Source: an uncultured Fibrobacterota bacterium (lineage in GTDB: Bacteria; Fibrobacterota; Fibrobacteria; Fibrobacterales; Fibrobacteraceae). From it: a DNA stretch of 50,880 nucleotides. This document shows positions 1-8,871 of the stretch, in pieces. The notes under the pieces are model-generated. The model ran no database searches, was not told where the DNA came from, and saw only the letters and a program-made list of their open reading frames with translations. Made by a program: the position numbers and the translations under genes. Location: the NCBI GenBank assembly GCA_903876665.1, contig CAIRAY010000187.1, positions 1 through 50,880 on the forward strand, in the 5' to 3' direction. Position 1 is the first letter of the stretch, and each line of letters opens with the position of its first letter.

Positions 1-22
1 ACCCTGCTAAATTTTTAGATTT

Positions 23-134
23 CCGGCGACGATGACTAGAGGGCCACACCTGTTCCCATTCCGAACACAGTAGTTAAGCCTCTTGGTGCTGATGGTACCT
101 GGCCTGCGGGTCCGGGAGAGTAAGTGGTCGCCGG
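23..134 (+). rRNA. rrf: 5S ribosomal RNA
   Basis: The sequence has the canonical 5S core: a loop with CCATTCCGAACACAG, then GTTAAGCC, then TGATGGTACC. The two ends (CCGGCGAC at 23 and GTCGCCGG ending at 134) form a perfect 8-bp terminal helix, which fixes the limits at about 112 nt. It is followed directly by an intrinsic terminator, so it is the last gene of an rRNA operon whose 16S and 23S genes would lie to the left of the window. Confidence 0.96.
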
Positions 135-150
135 ATTTCTTCTTTTAAAC

Positions 151-186
151 AAAAAAGCCCTCCGCGTTTTGCGGAGGGCTTTTTTG
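151..186 (+). terminator. Intrinsic terminator of the rRNA operon
   Basis: A 10-bp perfect stem (AGCCCTCCGC / GCGGAGGGCT) with loop GTTTT is followed by six T and preceded by an A tract. It starts about 17 nt after the 5S end. The A and T flanks let it work in both directions, which suits the convergent ppnP gene to its right. Confidence 0.93.
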
Positions 187-213
187 CGTTCTTATCGGAA
201 TGCGAAGGGTGTA

Positions 214-498
214 TTAGGCAACGAATTCGCAGAAATATGCGCTCTGTTCCTGAATCTGCAATTGAAATTTGGAATTTGCGGGGATGTTGACGGCGACGTT
301 TGCTTTGTAATTCTTGAATTCGGACTCACCGGGTAATTTAATTTGCCAAGAGCCGGAGATGAGCGTCATGCGCTCGGGGGCGCCGGTGCCGAATTCGTAT
401 TCGCCTGCTTCCATAATTCCCACCGTGGATTTTCCTTGGGAATTCTCAAAGCCAAGGGATTTGACTGTGCCGTTAAAGTATTCGTTGACCTTGATCAT
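214..498 (-). CDS. ppnP: Pyrimidine/purine nucleoside phosphorylase PpnP (DUF1255)
   Basis: This 94-residue protein is a full-length match to the small cupin family of E. coli YaiE/PpnP. Shared landmarks are NEYF at the N terminus, VKSLGF, GEYEFGTGAPE, MTLISG, the NIPANSKFQLQI strand, and a C terminus ending in YFCEF. Family members cleave nucleosides with phosphate to the base and ribose 1-phosphate, with broad substrate range, in the cytoplasm. GGAG lies about seven bases ahead of the ATG at 498 and supports the start. The gene converges on the rRNA terminator and is divergent from mtnA. PpnP-type salvage and the neighbouring MtnA both deal with ribose 1-phosphate-type compounds, but functional coupling is only a guess. 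Confidence 0.93.
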   Translation of the reverse strand: MIKVNEYFNGTVKSLGFENSQGKSTVGIMEAGEYEFGTGAPERMTLISGSWQIKLPGESEFKNYKANVAVNIPANSKFQLQIQEQSAYFCEFVA

Positions 499-571
499 AC
501 TAGCTCCATTAAAAGGTGAAAGAAAATATTAGAAATTATATCTTAGCTTGATGAAGGTAAACAACCAGCTT

Positions 572-1699
572 ATGCGATCCATTTGGATTGAAAATGAAAA
601 TTTTTCCGAAGTCATGATCATTGACCAACGGGCCCTTCCTCATCATTTGGTGATTGAATCCATTTCTTCTCCCGAGCAGATGGTTGTTGCCATAAGGGAC
701 ATGCACGTTCGTGGCGCACCCTTAATTGGAGTTTCGGCAGCGTGGGGCGTTGTGCTCGCTCTTCAAAACTTGTCACCTGAGGTTTTTTCATCGGATCCGA
801 ATCTGGGCTGGTCCCAAATTATGGATAAGACAAGTGAACTGAAAGAGACTCGGCCAACGGCGATAAATTTGATGTGGGCCGTAGATCGAATGCTGGACTG
901 GCTTAGGGCTCATTGGGCCGGCAATGAATTTGTTCGGCTGGTTGCGGGGGCCCGAGAACTGGCAAAGAAGATCATGGATGAGGATGTGGAGCATTGCCAC
1001 AGGATTGGAGAACATGGTCTTTCCCTTATTAAAGAAATCCACCGACGCAAAAAGGGTGTGGTCAATATTTTGACGCACTGCAATGCGGGCTGGTTGGCCT
1101 GCGTGGATTACGGAACGGCAACATCACCCATGTGTTTGGCGCACGATTCGGGCATTCCGATTCATGTCTGGGTTGATGAAACGCGCCCGCGTGGGCAAGG
1201 TGCAAAACTTACGGCCTGGGAGCTCGGGCAACATGGGATTCCCCACACACTAATTGCGGATAATACGGGTGGACATCTGATGCAGCATGAGCTTGTGGAC
1301 CTTGTAATTACTGGGGCGGACCGGGTGACCCGCTGCGGGGATGTGGCCAATAAAATCGGTACCTATTTGAAGGCCTTGGCGGCAAAAGACAATGGAATTC
1401 CGTTTTTTGTTGCCATTCCATCCTCGACAATTGACTGGAATCTCTCGGATGGGGTCAAGGAAATTCCCATTGAGAGCCGGAATCAAGATGAGGTTCGCTA
1501 CATGGATGGACTTGTTTTGGGTAGTGATTCCGATCGGGTGGAGAGCGTGCTGATTTGCCCTCGCAATACGCAGGCGGTTAATTATGGATTTGATGTGACC
1601 CCAAGTCGATTAATCAGTGGGTTCATCACTGAAAAAGGGGTATGCCCGGCTTCGGAAGAAGGGCTCTGCAGTCTTTTTTTGGAAGAGGGTTTACGTTGA
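572..1699 (+). CDS. mtnA: S-methyl-5-thioribose-1-phosphate isomerase (MtnA)
   Basis: MtnA converts 5-methylthioribose 1-phosphate (or the 5-deoxyribose analogue) to the ribulose form. The protein has about 375 residues, as usual for the family. Visible hallmarks are VRGAPLIGVSAAWG, the catalytic cysteine in THCNAGWLA (about Cys170), RPRGQGAKLTAWEL, and the catalytic aspartate in GDVANKIGT (about Asp257). The start is uncertain. An ATG at 551 and a TTG at 548 are in frame, but family similarity begins at MRSIW, so the ATG at 572 is preferred. The stop overlaps the start of the class II aldolase gene by one base, so the two are translationally coupled. No mtnK, mtnC or mtnD gene is nearby. Confidence 0.93.
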   Translation: MRSIWIENENFSEVMIIDQRALPHHLVIESISSPEQMVVAIRDMHVRGAPLIGVSAAWGVVLALQNLSPEVFSSDPNLGWSQIMDKTSELKETRPTAINLMWAVDRMLDWLRAHWAGNEFVRLVAGARELAKKIMDEDVEHCHRIGEHGLSLIKEIHRRKKGVVNILTHCNAGWLACVDYGTATSPMCLAHDSGIPIHVWVDETRPRGQGAKLTAWELGQHGIPHTLIADNTGGHLMQHELVDLVITGADRVTRCGDVANKIGTYLKALAAKDNGIPFFVAIPSSTIDWNLSDGVKEIPIESRNQDEVRYMDGLVLGSDSDRVESVLICPRNTQAVNYGFDVTPSRLISGFITEKGVCPASEEGLCSLFLEEGLR

Positions 1700-2346
1700 T
1701 GACTGATAATGTCGGAAATCAAATGGAAGGAGTCATCAAATACCATTGTCGGTGGAAGGATCTTCAGGTGATTTCTGCCGAAATGATTACTGGCCTTGTC
1801 TTAATTCGAAATCTATTGCAGACAATGGGGCTAATTGGTGTCGGTTCTGATGGCCTGGGTTTTGGAAATGTGAGCCAACGCCTTAAAACCCCATTAAGTG
1901 CAGACAGTGGTTTGGCGGGGCTCTCTGGCTTCATCATTACGGGTACACAAACTTCAGGGCTACTGAACCCTGGTCCAGAGGCCTATTGCTTTGTAAACGA
2001 GTGGAGCATTGCAGGAAATTGGGTGGAGTGTGTGGGCAAAGTCCAAGCCTCTTCCGAAAGCCTGACTCATGCGGCCATCTACGAACTTTCACCAAAAATT
2101 CAATCCGTGATTCATGTTCACTCGGCTCCGATGTGGCATTCCTGGGCTAATGAGAAAACCCGCACCAAGGCTTCGGTAGAATATGGGACTCCCGCCATGG
2201 GAAATGAAATCCGGCGCATCATCCGCACCGAAAACCTGGGTGAATCTGGAGTCCTTTGTATGGGTGGACACCCAGACGGAATAATTTCCTGGGGAACAAA
2301 TGCCGATGAGGCAACAAGACAATTATTAGTGCTAATCTCGCTTTAG
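1699..2346 (+). CDS. Class II aldolase/adducin-family protein
   Basis: This protein of about 215 residues has the class II aldolase fold signature: a GNVSQRL-like motif near the N terminus, a metal-binding HVHSAPMW (His-x-His), a GTPAMGNEI stretch and a C-terminal GGHPDGIISWG with a further histidine. The ATG at 1699 overlaps the mtnA stop (TGATG), and GGAAGAGGG lies 10 bases upstream. Because of mtnA it could be a methylthioribulose-1-phosphate dehydratase (MtnB). It could also be the aldolase of the 5-deoxyribose/methylthioribose DHAP shunt (Ald2 type), which splits the ketose phosphate to DHAP and an aldehyde. The GGHxDG motif and the absence of mtnC and mtnD make the aldolase reading at least as likely. 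The 3' end overlaps the convergent antiporter gene by 15 bp. Confidence 0.85.
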   Translation: MTDNVGNQMEGVIKYHCRWKDLQVISAEMITGLVLIRNLLQTMGLIGVGSDGLGFGNVSQRLKTPLSADSGLAGLSGFIITGTQTSGLLNPGPEAYCFVNEWSIAGNWVECVGKVQASSESLTHAAIYELSPKIQSVIHVHSAPMWHSWANEKTRTKASVEYGTPAMGNEIRRIIRTENLGESGVLCMGGHPDGIISWGTNADEATRQLLVLISL

Positions 2347-3492
2347 GCCTTCCGCTGTTCCCAGTGGGGTGGGGAAATTCTTCACGATAATGATGGAAGA
2401 AACGAGGAGGGTGATTAGTGTGGTTAATTGTACCAGGTTATAGGCTTGCTGGCTGATCATTTTGGCCCCAAGGGCAAACACAGAAATGATCAGAGCGAAT
2501 TCCCCAGTTTGGCCCATGCGGAATCCGGATTGATGGGCAATCTTTTCGGGCTCGCCGATCCACCGCAACATTTGCCGAACCACCAGGGGCTTGAGGGCTA
2601 CGATGAGAATGGCCAAAATGGCGGCGGGGAGCATCATATCCTTCATTCCCACAATGTCCGCTCTAGCCCCGAGAACAAAGAAGAATAGCACCAGGAAAAA
2701 GTCACGGAAGTTCCGTAGCCTATCCGCAATGTACAGGGCAATGGGGCTTCGCGCCATGGCGAGGCCTGCCAGGAACGCTCCAATTTCTGCGGAAAACCCC
2801 AAGTATGAAGAGAGTCCGGCGGTTCCGAGACACCAGGCGATTGAGGTCAGGTAGATGGTTTCTTCGAAGCGCTGAAATCGAATAATGACTTTACGTATCA
2901 GGTATTTTTCGAGCAAAAATGTGATGGCAACGATAAGTAGTCCTTTCATCGCTACCATTCCCAGAGTGGAAATGGAAAGGTCTCCCAAGGTTCCTTGAAG
3001 AAACATGATGATGAAAACAGCAACAACATCTTCAACCACCAGAACCGCCATAAGCAGAGTTCCCATGTGCTGCTGGTGCAATGCCGTGGTGGGAAGAAGC
3101 TTGACGGCGAGCAGGGTACTGTAGAACATCAGCGCAAGGCCAATGAGAGGTATGTCTTTGGAGGGGAGGCCCCATTGCCACGCAAACCCGGCGACTAAAG
3201 CAAAACAAAACCCGGATGAAGCCAAATTGACCAGAAGGGTTTTGCGAAATACCGGCTGGATTTTTTTGGGCTGGGTTACAAGCCCGGCAAGAAACAGAAG
3301 TAGCGTGATTCCGATGCTCGAAAGGCTTTCCAGGCCCTGGACATTATTGACAAGGCCCAGAACGGATGGACCTGCGAGAATCCCACAGGCTACATAGGCG
3401 AGGATCAGGGGTTGCTTTAAAAGGAGGGTTAGCCACGAAAGCATCGCACAGGAGACAACAACAATGGAGAGCTCGGCTAGGGAATGGTCCAT
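2332..3492 (-). CDS. Cation:proton antiporter, CPA2 (KefB/Na_H_Exchanger) type
   Basis: This 386-residue, very hydrophobic protein has about 11-12 membrane segments. It carries CPA2 landmarks: PLILAYVACGILAGPSVLG in the N-terminal helices, a central STLLAVKLLP helix, AEIGAFLAGLAMA, and a MGQTGEFALI segment near the C terminus. Family members exchange Na+ or K+ for protons across the inner membrane. Unlike KefB/KefC it lacks a cytoplasmic RCK (TrkA-N) domain, so ligand gating of that kind is not expected. It starts 16 bp after the gluQ stop on the same strand and is probably co-transcribed with it. Ion specificity cannot be read from the sequence. Confidence 0.88.
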   Translation of the reverse strand: MDHSLAELSIVVVSCAMLSWLTLLLKQPLILAYVACGILAGPSVLGLVNNVQGLESLSSIGITLLLFLAGLVTQPKKIQPVFRKTLLVNLASSGFCFALVAGFAWQWGLPSKDIPLIGLALMFYSTLLAVKLLPTTALHQQHMGTLLMAVLVVEDVVAVFIIMFLQGTLGDLSISTLGMVAMKGLLIVAITFLLEKYLIRKVIIRFQRFEETIYLTSIAWCLGTAGLSSYLGFSAEIGAFLAGLAMARSPIALYIADRLRNFRDFFLVLFFFVLGARADIVGMKDMMLPAAILAILIVALKPLVVRQMLRWIGEPEKIAHQSGFRMGQTGEFALIISVFALGAKMISQQAYNLVQLTTLITLLVSSIIIVKNFPTPLGTAEGLKRD

Positions 3493-3508
3493 ATTCTTAG
3501 AAAGATAG

Positions 3509-4375
3509 CTAGAAAAGAGTGTGAAGGTCCGGGACTTCTATTTGGATCGGCTTGGGAATCAATCCACCTTGGAAACAGACCTCGCCCAGCAAGGAGTTTG
3601 CGGAAACTCCCTCTGCACGCTCGGTGCGGATGCTTTTTGAAAGTTGGCGTTTGCTCAGCTTGTTGCCATTCGGGTCCAGCAATAGGGGATGATGGAGGTA
3701 GCTTGGGGGGGAATTCCTTCCCAGTAGCTGTCCCAGCTGAATTTGGCGGGCAGTGGAATCAAGCAAATCCATACCCCGAATCACCAGGTCCACATTTTCC
3801 ACCAAATCGTCTACGACTACGGCAAATTGATAGGTCCATTGGTCCAAGCGATCCCGCACCAGAATGTCCCCGCACTGTTCCTGGGGGTTATGCGTAAAGT
3901 CCCCAAGGCGCATGTCGTTCCAGCAGACCATTTGAGGTGCAAGGATAGTCCGGACGCCGATGCCTTGGCCAGAGGACCAGGCAATTCCAGCGTTTTTACA
4001 GGTTCCCAGGTAGCGGGATTCTGTGGCGCCCTGGTCCACTTGAATGAGTTTTCGGGAGCAGGTGCAGCCATAGGTTTGTCCTTGCCCTGCCAATACGTCC
4101 AGGAATTTTTCAAAGCGGGTTTCGTGGGCGCTTTGGCGGGATTCTTCGTCCCACCCAAATCCAAGCCAAGCCAGGTCCTCCCGGATGGCATCCACATGGT
4201 CCTCACGGCAACGGGAGCGGTCGTGGTCCTCGATCCGCAAAAGAATTTTTGCCCCGGTAAGCTGGGCAATCCCCCAAACCCAAATTGCACTCAAAATGTG
4301 CCCGCGATGCAAATATCCAGTAGGGCTGGGAGCAAAGCGAGTTTTTTGGAACTTGGAGTGGCAAAGGTCGGTCAT
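3509..4375 (-). CDS. gluQ: Glutamyl-Q tRNA(Asp) synthetase
   Basis: GluQ (YadB) activates glutamate and transfers it to the queuosine base at position 34 of tRNA-Asp. The protein is a stand-alone class I catalytic core of 288 residues without the anticodon-binding domain of GltX. It has FAPSPTGYLHRGH (HIGH-type motif, residues 23-26), RIEDHDRSR, a zinc site starting at YGCTCSR (about residue 101) and closing with YLGTC, and a KLSKR signature near residue 237. The ATG at 4375 is only 21 bp from the divergent GTG start at 4397, so the two promoters must overlap the opposing genes. Downstream lies the antiporter gene in the same orientation. Confidence 0.92.
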   Translation of the reverse strand: MTDLCHSKFQKTRFAPSPTGYLHRGHILSAIWVWGIAQLTGAKILLRIEDHDRSRCREDHVDAIREDLAWLGFGWDEESRQSAHETRFEKFLDVLAGQGQTYGCTCSRKLIQVDQGATESRYLGTCKNAGIAWSSGQGIGVRTILAPQMVCWNDMRLGDFTHNPQEQCGDILVRDRLDQWTYQFAVVVDDLVENVDLVIRGMDLLDSTARQIQLGQLLGRNSPPSYLHHPLLLDPNGNKLSKRQLSKSIRTERAEGVSANSLLGEVCFQGGLIPKPIQIEVPDLHTLF

Positions 4376-4396
4376 TTTGGGTATGATGGAATCCTA

Positions 4397-7300
4397 GTGA
4401 TTAGAATTCAAATCTATGTTTTCCTGTTGCTTTGTGCGGGCATTTCCAATGCCGCGGTCTCTTTGGATTTGATTCAGAAGTTTCAATACCTCGGGCCGCA
4501 CCTCGAAATTTTAGTCGATGCGGACTCTTCACTGAAGGCATCAGAAGTTCTTTCCTTGCCTTCCTCCTCATTTCAAACGTCAAAGACAGATGCTCCCTCG
4601 TTGGGCTTATCCCAAAAGCCGGTATGGGTTCGAGTGGATCTCCAATCCCAAACAACGAGGACCGTATATTTGGAGCTGGACGCTCCATTGGCTGAGGGAG
4701 TGGAAATGTATGTGGACACCGGGCTGGACTCCACCCAAGCGCTGACTCGGCAACCCAGGTCATACCTGCATTGGAATCATGTGTTCCCGATCCAGATTCA
4801 GAGCGGGCAATCCATGCGGATTGCCTTGAAATTGCGAAGCCCTAGGAATTTGCAAGTTCCCCTGCGCCTATGGGATCAGTATCATTTTTTCCAATACAAT
4901 CACCAGACCATGATGTACAAGGGACTGTATTTGGGTATTCTCATGGGCATATCCATTCTTGTGCTTCTTTCCTATTTGACCTTCCGGGAAAACTTATATT
5001 TATATTTTTTATCAACAATTGGAGCGTTTTGTCTCTTTTTGTTCTTCCATGATGGAATTGGCCAGCGGTTCTTCATTCCGGGCCTAGTGATGCGGTATTC
5101 CCAAGTTTTGGCTGTATTTTCGACCCTGCTGATACTCATTGCGGAGCTTGAATTTTCCCGCAAATATTTGAATACCGCTGGGACCATGCCTCGCTACGAT
5201 GCCTGGTTCCGCAGGTGGACGGTTGCCTTGGTTCTTACGCTGGTGTTGAGTATTGTGGTAGAGCCATTCTGGATGAACCATTTGATTCCCATTGTTGGAG
5301 TGATCACGCTTTGCGGAATTTTTCTTGTAGCAACCTCCAGACTTGGCAAGGATCCTCAGGCGAAGTGGTTCCTGATTGGGATGTTTCCTCCCTTCATCGT
5401 GGGGTGCGGAATGTTTGTGCAGGCATCGGGGTTAATCCATAGACGAATCCTGACCTTTGATCATTACTATTGGGCGTTTCTGTTGATGGTCGTTTTGATT
5501 GGATTTGTTCTTGGCCGTCGCCTCAGAAATATCCAGCAAGAGAAGATGGATCTAAAGGTTCAGCTGGTTGCGAATCTGAAAAACGCAGACATTCTCAAAG
5601 ATGAGTTTTTGGCCAATACCTCGCATGAACTGAAAACACCATTAAATGGGATTATCGGGATAACCGAGGGAATGCTTGGAAATAAAAGGTCGCCACTCCC
5701 GATCAAAGTCCAGCGGAGTCTGCATTTGATTGTGACTTGTGGTCATCGGCTTTCGAATTTGATCAATGATATCCTTGACTATTCCCGTCTAAAAAATGGG
5801 GACATCAAGCTGAATTCGAAGCCAGTCTCGATTCGTCAGGTGACAGGAATTGTTTTTTCCATCCTCGCTCCCTTGGCGAAGAAAAAGAATTTGGATCTAC
5901 GCAACCTGGTGTCTCCTGATTTGCCCAATGCCCTCGCCGATGAGGATCGGATGCAGCAGATTTTGTTGAACCTAGTGGGCAATGCGGTTAAGTTCACAGA
6001 AAGTGGCCATGTGGCCGTCATTGCTTCCGTGGTCAATGGAATGATTCAGGTGACCGTTGAAGATTCAGGAATTGGAATCCCCAAAGACAATCAGGAAACC
6101 ATCTTTGAAATGTTCCATCAAGTAGACGGTTCCATTTCCCGGAATTATGGTGGAACTGGGATCGGACTGAGTCTTTCCCGCAAGTTATTGCAGCTACAGG
6201 GCGGACAAATATGGGTGGAATCCCAGGAAGGGCGTGGGGCCCAATTCCATTTTACCGTCCCCCTTTCGGATGGCTCCGCGGCTGTCGCGATTGTCAATGA
6301 GGCAACCATTTCTGGTTTCGTGGATGACGCCCCGGAAATTGATTTGGCAATGGTGGTAAAATCGAGTGTCAACGGAGCCTCGGTGCTCTTGGTGGATGAT
6401 GAGCCCGTAAATTTACAGGTTCTCATCAATCAATTGTCGATGGATGGGTTTGACCTCTGGATTGCCAGCAGTGGCAAAGAAGCGCTCACAATCATCGAGG
6501 AGAAGGGCCCTCCCAGCCTAATGCTTCTGGATTTGATGATGCCAGGGCTTTCTGGATACGATGTTTGCCTGCAACTTCGTCAAAAATATTCTGCATCTGT
6601 ATTGCCGATCATCATTTTGAGCGCCAAAAATCAAGCGGCTGAATTTGTCCGGGGGCTTGAATTGGGTGCCAACGATTTCCTTTCCAAGCCGTTTTCCAAA
6701 CAGGAACTTCTTGCACGAGTGAAAGTCCATTTGAGCCTGGCCAATCTGCATAAAGCCTATATGCGCTTTGTGCCTCAGGAATTCCTAGAGCAGATGGGCC
6801 GGAGCAACATTGCCGAGGTATCCTTGGGAGACCAGCTGGAACAATACATGGCAGTTTTGGTAACGGATATTCGGGACTTCACCACCATTTCTGAGCAGAT
6901 TTCTCCCGCCCAGACCTTTACCTTCTTGAATGAGTATTTGGAGCGGATGGCTCCTTTGATTCGTAGCAATGGAGGATTTGTGTCCAAATTTATGGGCGAT
7001 GCCATTGTGGCTCTCTTCCCGGGAGGGGCAAAGAATGCTTTGCAGGCTTCCGGGCTAATCATGCAGGAGCTAGAAGATTACAATCGCGAACAAAGTGGCT
7101 TGCTGAAGAAGCCGATTCGCATTGGGATGGGGATCCAGGTGGGCAAGGCGATTTTGGGTACGGTCGGGTTTAAAGGGCGAATGGATGTTACGGTCGTCTC
7201 CCGAAAAATCGGTCAAGCCACGCTATTTGAACGGTTAACCAAGCTTTATGGGTGCGACATTGTAATTTCCGGAGATGTTTTGCGCCTTTCCAAGGAACTG

Positions 7301-7609
7301 GTCCCCACGGCGCGGCTGTTGGGACGCATTCGCCAAGCAGGTCCGGAGCCCTGGCTTGAATTCCATGAAGTTTTAGGAATCATGGGCCGGCCTGCCGATG
7401 GGAGAAAATTAGCGAGTTGCGCGACCTTCGAGAAAGGAGTTCGACTCAGCTGGGAGCGTGACTGGGATCATGCCATGGACTGCTTTGGCCAGGTGCTTCA
7501 ATTGAATCCCCATGATCGGGGTGCCCGGGTGTATCTGGACTTTTGCAAAAATTCAGAAAGCCGGCTGGGATTTGACTCGCCCCAGCAATGGGATGAAACT
7601 GCCGGATGA
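4397..7609 (+). CDS. Hybrid sensor histidine kinase/receiver/class III cyclase with degenerate cyclase site (paralog A)
   Basis: The GTG at 4397 gives about 1070 residues with an immediate signal peptide; open frame further upstream is antisense to gluQ and is not used. Domains in order: a periplasmic 7TMR-DISMED2-like sensor (about 30-170), a 7TMR-DISM seven-helix region (185-385), a HisKA with phosphoacceptor His410 in NTSHELKTPLNG, an HATPase with GGTGIGLSLS, a receiver with DD667-668, phospho-Asp712 and Lys764, a class III nucleotide cyclase domain (815-960), and a TPR-like tail. In the cyclase the metal aspartates (Asp824, Asp868), Lys864 and Asp930 are kept. The transition-state Asn and Arg are replaced by Gly939 and Leu943. 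Catalysis as a homodimer is therefore unlikely. It is first in a four-gene operon that ends with an intact paralog. Confidence 0.92.
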   Translation: MIRIQIYVFLLLCAGISNAAVSLDLIQKFQYLGPHLEILVDADSSLKASEVLSLPSSSFQTSKTDAPSLGLSQKPVWVRVDLQSQTTRTVYLELDAPLAEGVEMYVDTGLDSTQALTRQPRSYLHWNHVFPIQIQSGQSMRIALKLRSPRNLQVPLRLWDQYHFFQYNHQTMMYKGLYLGILMGISILVLLSYLTFRENLYLYFLSTIGAFCLFLFFHDGIGQRFFIPGLVMRYSQVLAVFSTLLILIAELEFSRKYLNTAGTMPRYDAWFRRWTVALVLTLVLSIVVEPFWMNHLIPIVGVITLCGIFLVATSRLGKDPQAKWFLIGMFPPFIVGCGMFVQASGLIHRRILTFDHYYWAFLLMVVLIGFVLGRRLRNIQQEKMDLKVQLVANLKNADILKDEFLANTSHELKTPLNGIIGITEGMLGNKRSPLPIKVQRSLHLIVTCGHRLSNLINDILDYSRLKNGDIKLNSKPVSIRQVTGIVFSILAPLAKKKNLDLRNLVSPDLPNALADEDRMQQILLNLVGNAVKFTESGHVAVIASVVNGMIQVTVEDSGIGIPKDNQETIFEMFHQVDGSISRNYGGTGIGLSLSRKLLQLQGGQIWVESQEGRGAQFHFTVPLSDGSAAVAIVNEATISGFVDDAPEIDLAMVVKSSVNGASVLLVDDEPVNLQVLINQLSMDGFDLWIASSGKEALTIIEEKGPPSLMLLDLMMPGLSGYDVCLQLRQKYSASVLPIIILSAKNQAAEFVRGLELGANDFLSKPFSKQELLARVKVHLSLANLHKAYMRFVPQEFLEQMGRSNIAEVSLGDQLEQYMAVLVTDIRDFTTISEQISPAQTFTFLNEYLERMAPLIRSNGGFVSKFMGDAIVALFPGGAKNALQASGLIMQELEDYNREQSGLLKKPIRIGMGIQVGKAILGTVGFKGRMDVTVVSRKIGQATLFERLTKLYGCDIVISGDVLRLSKELVPTARLLGRIRQAGPEPWLEFHEVLGIMGRPADGRKLASCATFEKGVRLSWERDWDHAMDCFGQVLQLNPHDRGARVYLDFCKNSESRLGFDSPQQWDETAG

Positions 7610-7633
7610 ACTAAATTGTAACGGAGAAAAAGC

Positions 7634-8215
7634 ATGTCAGAAAAAGCAAAAATATTCGTTGTGTTCCTTTGGGTCCTCTGCCTGTCTGCAATGCAGGCTA
7701 TTGGGGCGGAAACGGCCATAACCACCTCCGGCAAGAAGGTCCTGCTGAAAAATGATGGCACCTGGGAACCCTTTGACCCGGCTCGCCATCTCAATGTGGA
7801 AGATGTCCGGGAACAAGCGAATATGGTGGAAATATCTCTTAAATACAAGGATGCAGGCTGGTGCCAAAAAGAGACGCGGATGATGCTTGAGGCAGACGAT
7901 ATTGCGGAACCCGCAATTCTCGATTCCTTGAAAAAGGCTCCCCAGGGCGGGCTCATTTATGTGCAAATGCCAAGCCAAAGGCGTAGCAAGACCGACCCCC
8001 GCACCTACCTTTATACAGTGAAGGACTCCAAAAGCAAGGTGTTGGTTCAGAGGGAGGCTTCGGAAGCCTTGGCCGTTGATGCGGATGAAGCCAATACATC
8101 CAACCTTGCGATTCTTCCCCTGCCCGCATTTGCCAAGGGCGACCTGACCATTATCATCCAGGACAAAGGGACTAAGCAGATTTTCGAGTACACGATTTCT
8201 ATGGATGAGGAATAA
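7634..8215 (+). CDS. Secreted protein of unknown function
   Basis: This 193-residue protein has a clear signal peptide (MSEKAKIFVVFLWVLCLSAM, cleavage after ...AIGA). It is followed by TTSGKKVLLKNDGTWEPF, a short strand-turn motif seen at the N terminus of many exported proteins of Bacteroidota-like bacteria. The rest is predicted beta-rich and polar, with two cysteines too few for a disulfide pattern to be argued. GGAG sits eight bases ahead of the ATG. It lies 24 bp after sensor A and 2 bp before the carboxylesterase, in the same operon as sensor B, so it may belong to the sensing or envelope response. No function can be assigned. Confidence 0.8.
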   Translation: MSEKAKIFVVFLWVLCLSAMQAIGAETAITTSGKKVLLKNDGTWEPFDPARHLNVEDVREQANMVEISLKYKDAGWCQKETRMMLEADDIAEPAILDSLKKAPQGGLIYVQMPSQRRSKTDPRTYLYTVKDSKSKVLVQREASEALAVDADEANTSNLAILPLPAFAKGDLTIIIQDKGTKQIFEYTISMDEE

Positions 8216-8217
8216 CC

Positions 8218-8871
8218 ATGTTAGACGCAATCCAGGTTGAAACCGGTGCAGCAGTGGATGCGTCCATCATCTGGTTGCACGGGCTCGGGGCCGATGGCCA
8301 TGACTTCGAGAGCATTTGCGACGACCTGGATTTGCCTTCTTCGCTGGGAATTCGATACATATTCCCCCATGCATCCGTGCGTCCAGTAACCATAAATGGC
8401 GGAATGCGTATGAGAGCCTGGTACGATATTCGCAACTTGGACCTTTCTTCCGAGTTGGACCTAAAAGGAATCGAAGAAAGCGCCCAAGAGGTGACGCCGT
8501 TGCTCGAGCGGGAGGTTGCCCGTGGAGTGGCTCCGGATCGCATCATCCTTGCCGGATTTAGCCAAGGTGGCCTTATTGCTTTGCACGTGGGCTTGCGCTA
8601 TCCAAGGAGGCTTGGAGGTATTCTCGCCCTATCCACATATTGTCCGACGGTTTTGGATCTTAACGGCCCTCTTCATCAGATTCCGATTTTTTGGGGTCAT
8701 GGAGACCTGGATAACGTTGTTCCAATTTCCGCTGCAAGGGCGACCTTGGCGGACCTGCACGAAAAGGGCTTGGATACCGAATTCAAAACCTATCCCATGG
8801 AGCACTCCTTGTGTTCACAGGAAGTGAGCGACATTGCCCGCTGGATTTCTCGGCGACTGGAGAGGGTGTGA
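8218..8871 (+). CDS. Carboxylesterase/phospholipase-like alpha/beta hydrolase
   Basis: This 217-residue protein belongs to the abhydrolase_2 group (Pseudomonas carboxylesterase, acyl-protein thioesterase). It opens with the oxyanion-loop motif WLHGLGADGHDF, has FPHAS and MRAWYD, and the nucleophile elbow GFSQGG with Ser115. Asp165 in GHGDLDNVVP and His196 in MEHSLC complete the triad. There is no signal peptide, so it acts in the cytoplasm on short acyl esters or lysolipids. It starts two bases after the secreted protein's stop, and its own TGA overlaps the GTG start of sensor B (GTGA), so translation is coupled to the signalling protein. Its specific substrate is unknown. Confidence 0.9.
   Translation: MLDAIQVETGAAVDASIIWLHGLGADGHDFESICDDLDLPSSLGIRYIFPHASVRPVTINGGMRMRAWYDIRNLDLSSELDLKGIEESAQEVTPLLEREVARGVAPDRIILAGFSQGGLIALHVGLRYPRRLGGILALSTYCPTVLDLNGPLHQIPIFWGHGDLDNVVPISAARATLADLHEKGLDTEFKTYPMEHSLCSQEVSDIARWISRRLERV

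Noticed and set aside
3743..4396. N-terminal extension of the first sensor protein by about 218 codons
   Set aside because: This part is antisense to gluQ and resembles no domain; the signal peptide and sensor start at the GTG at 4397.
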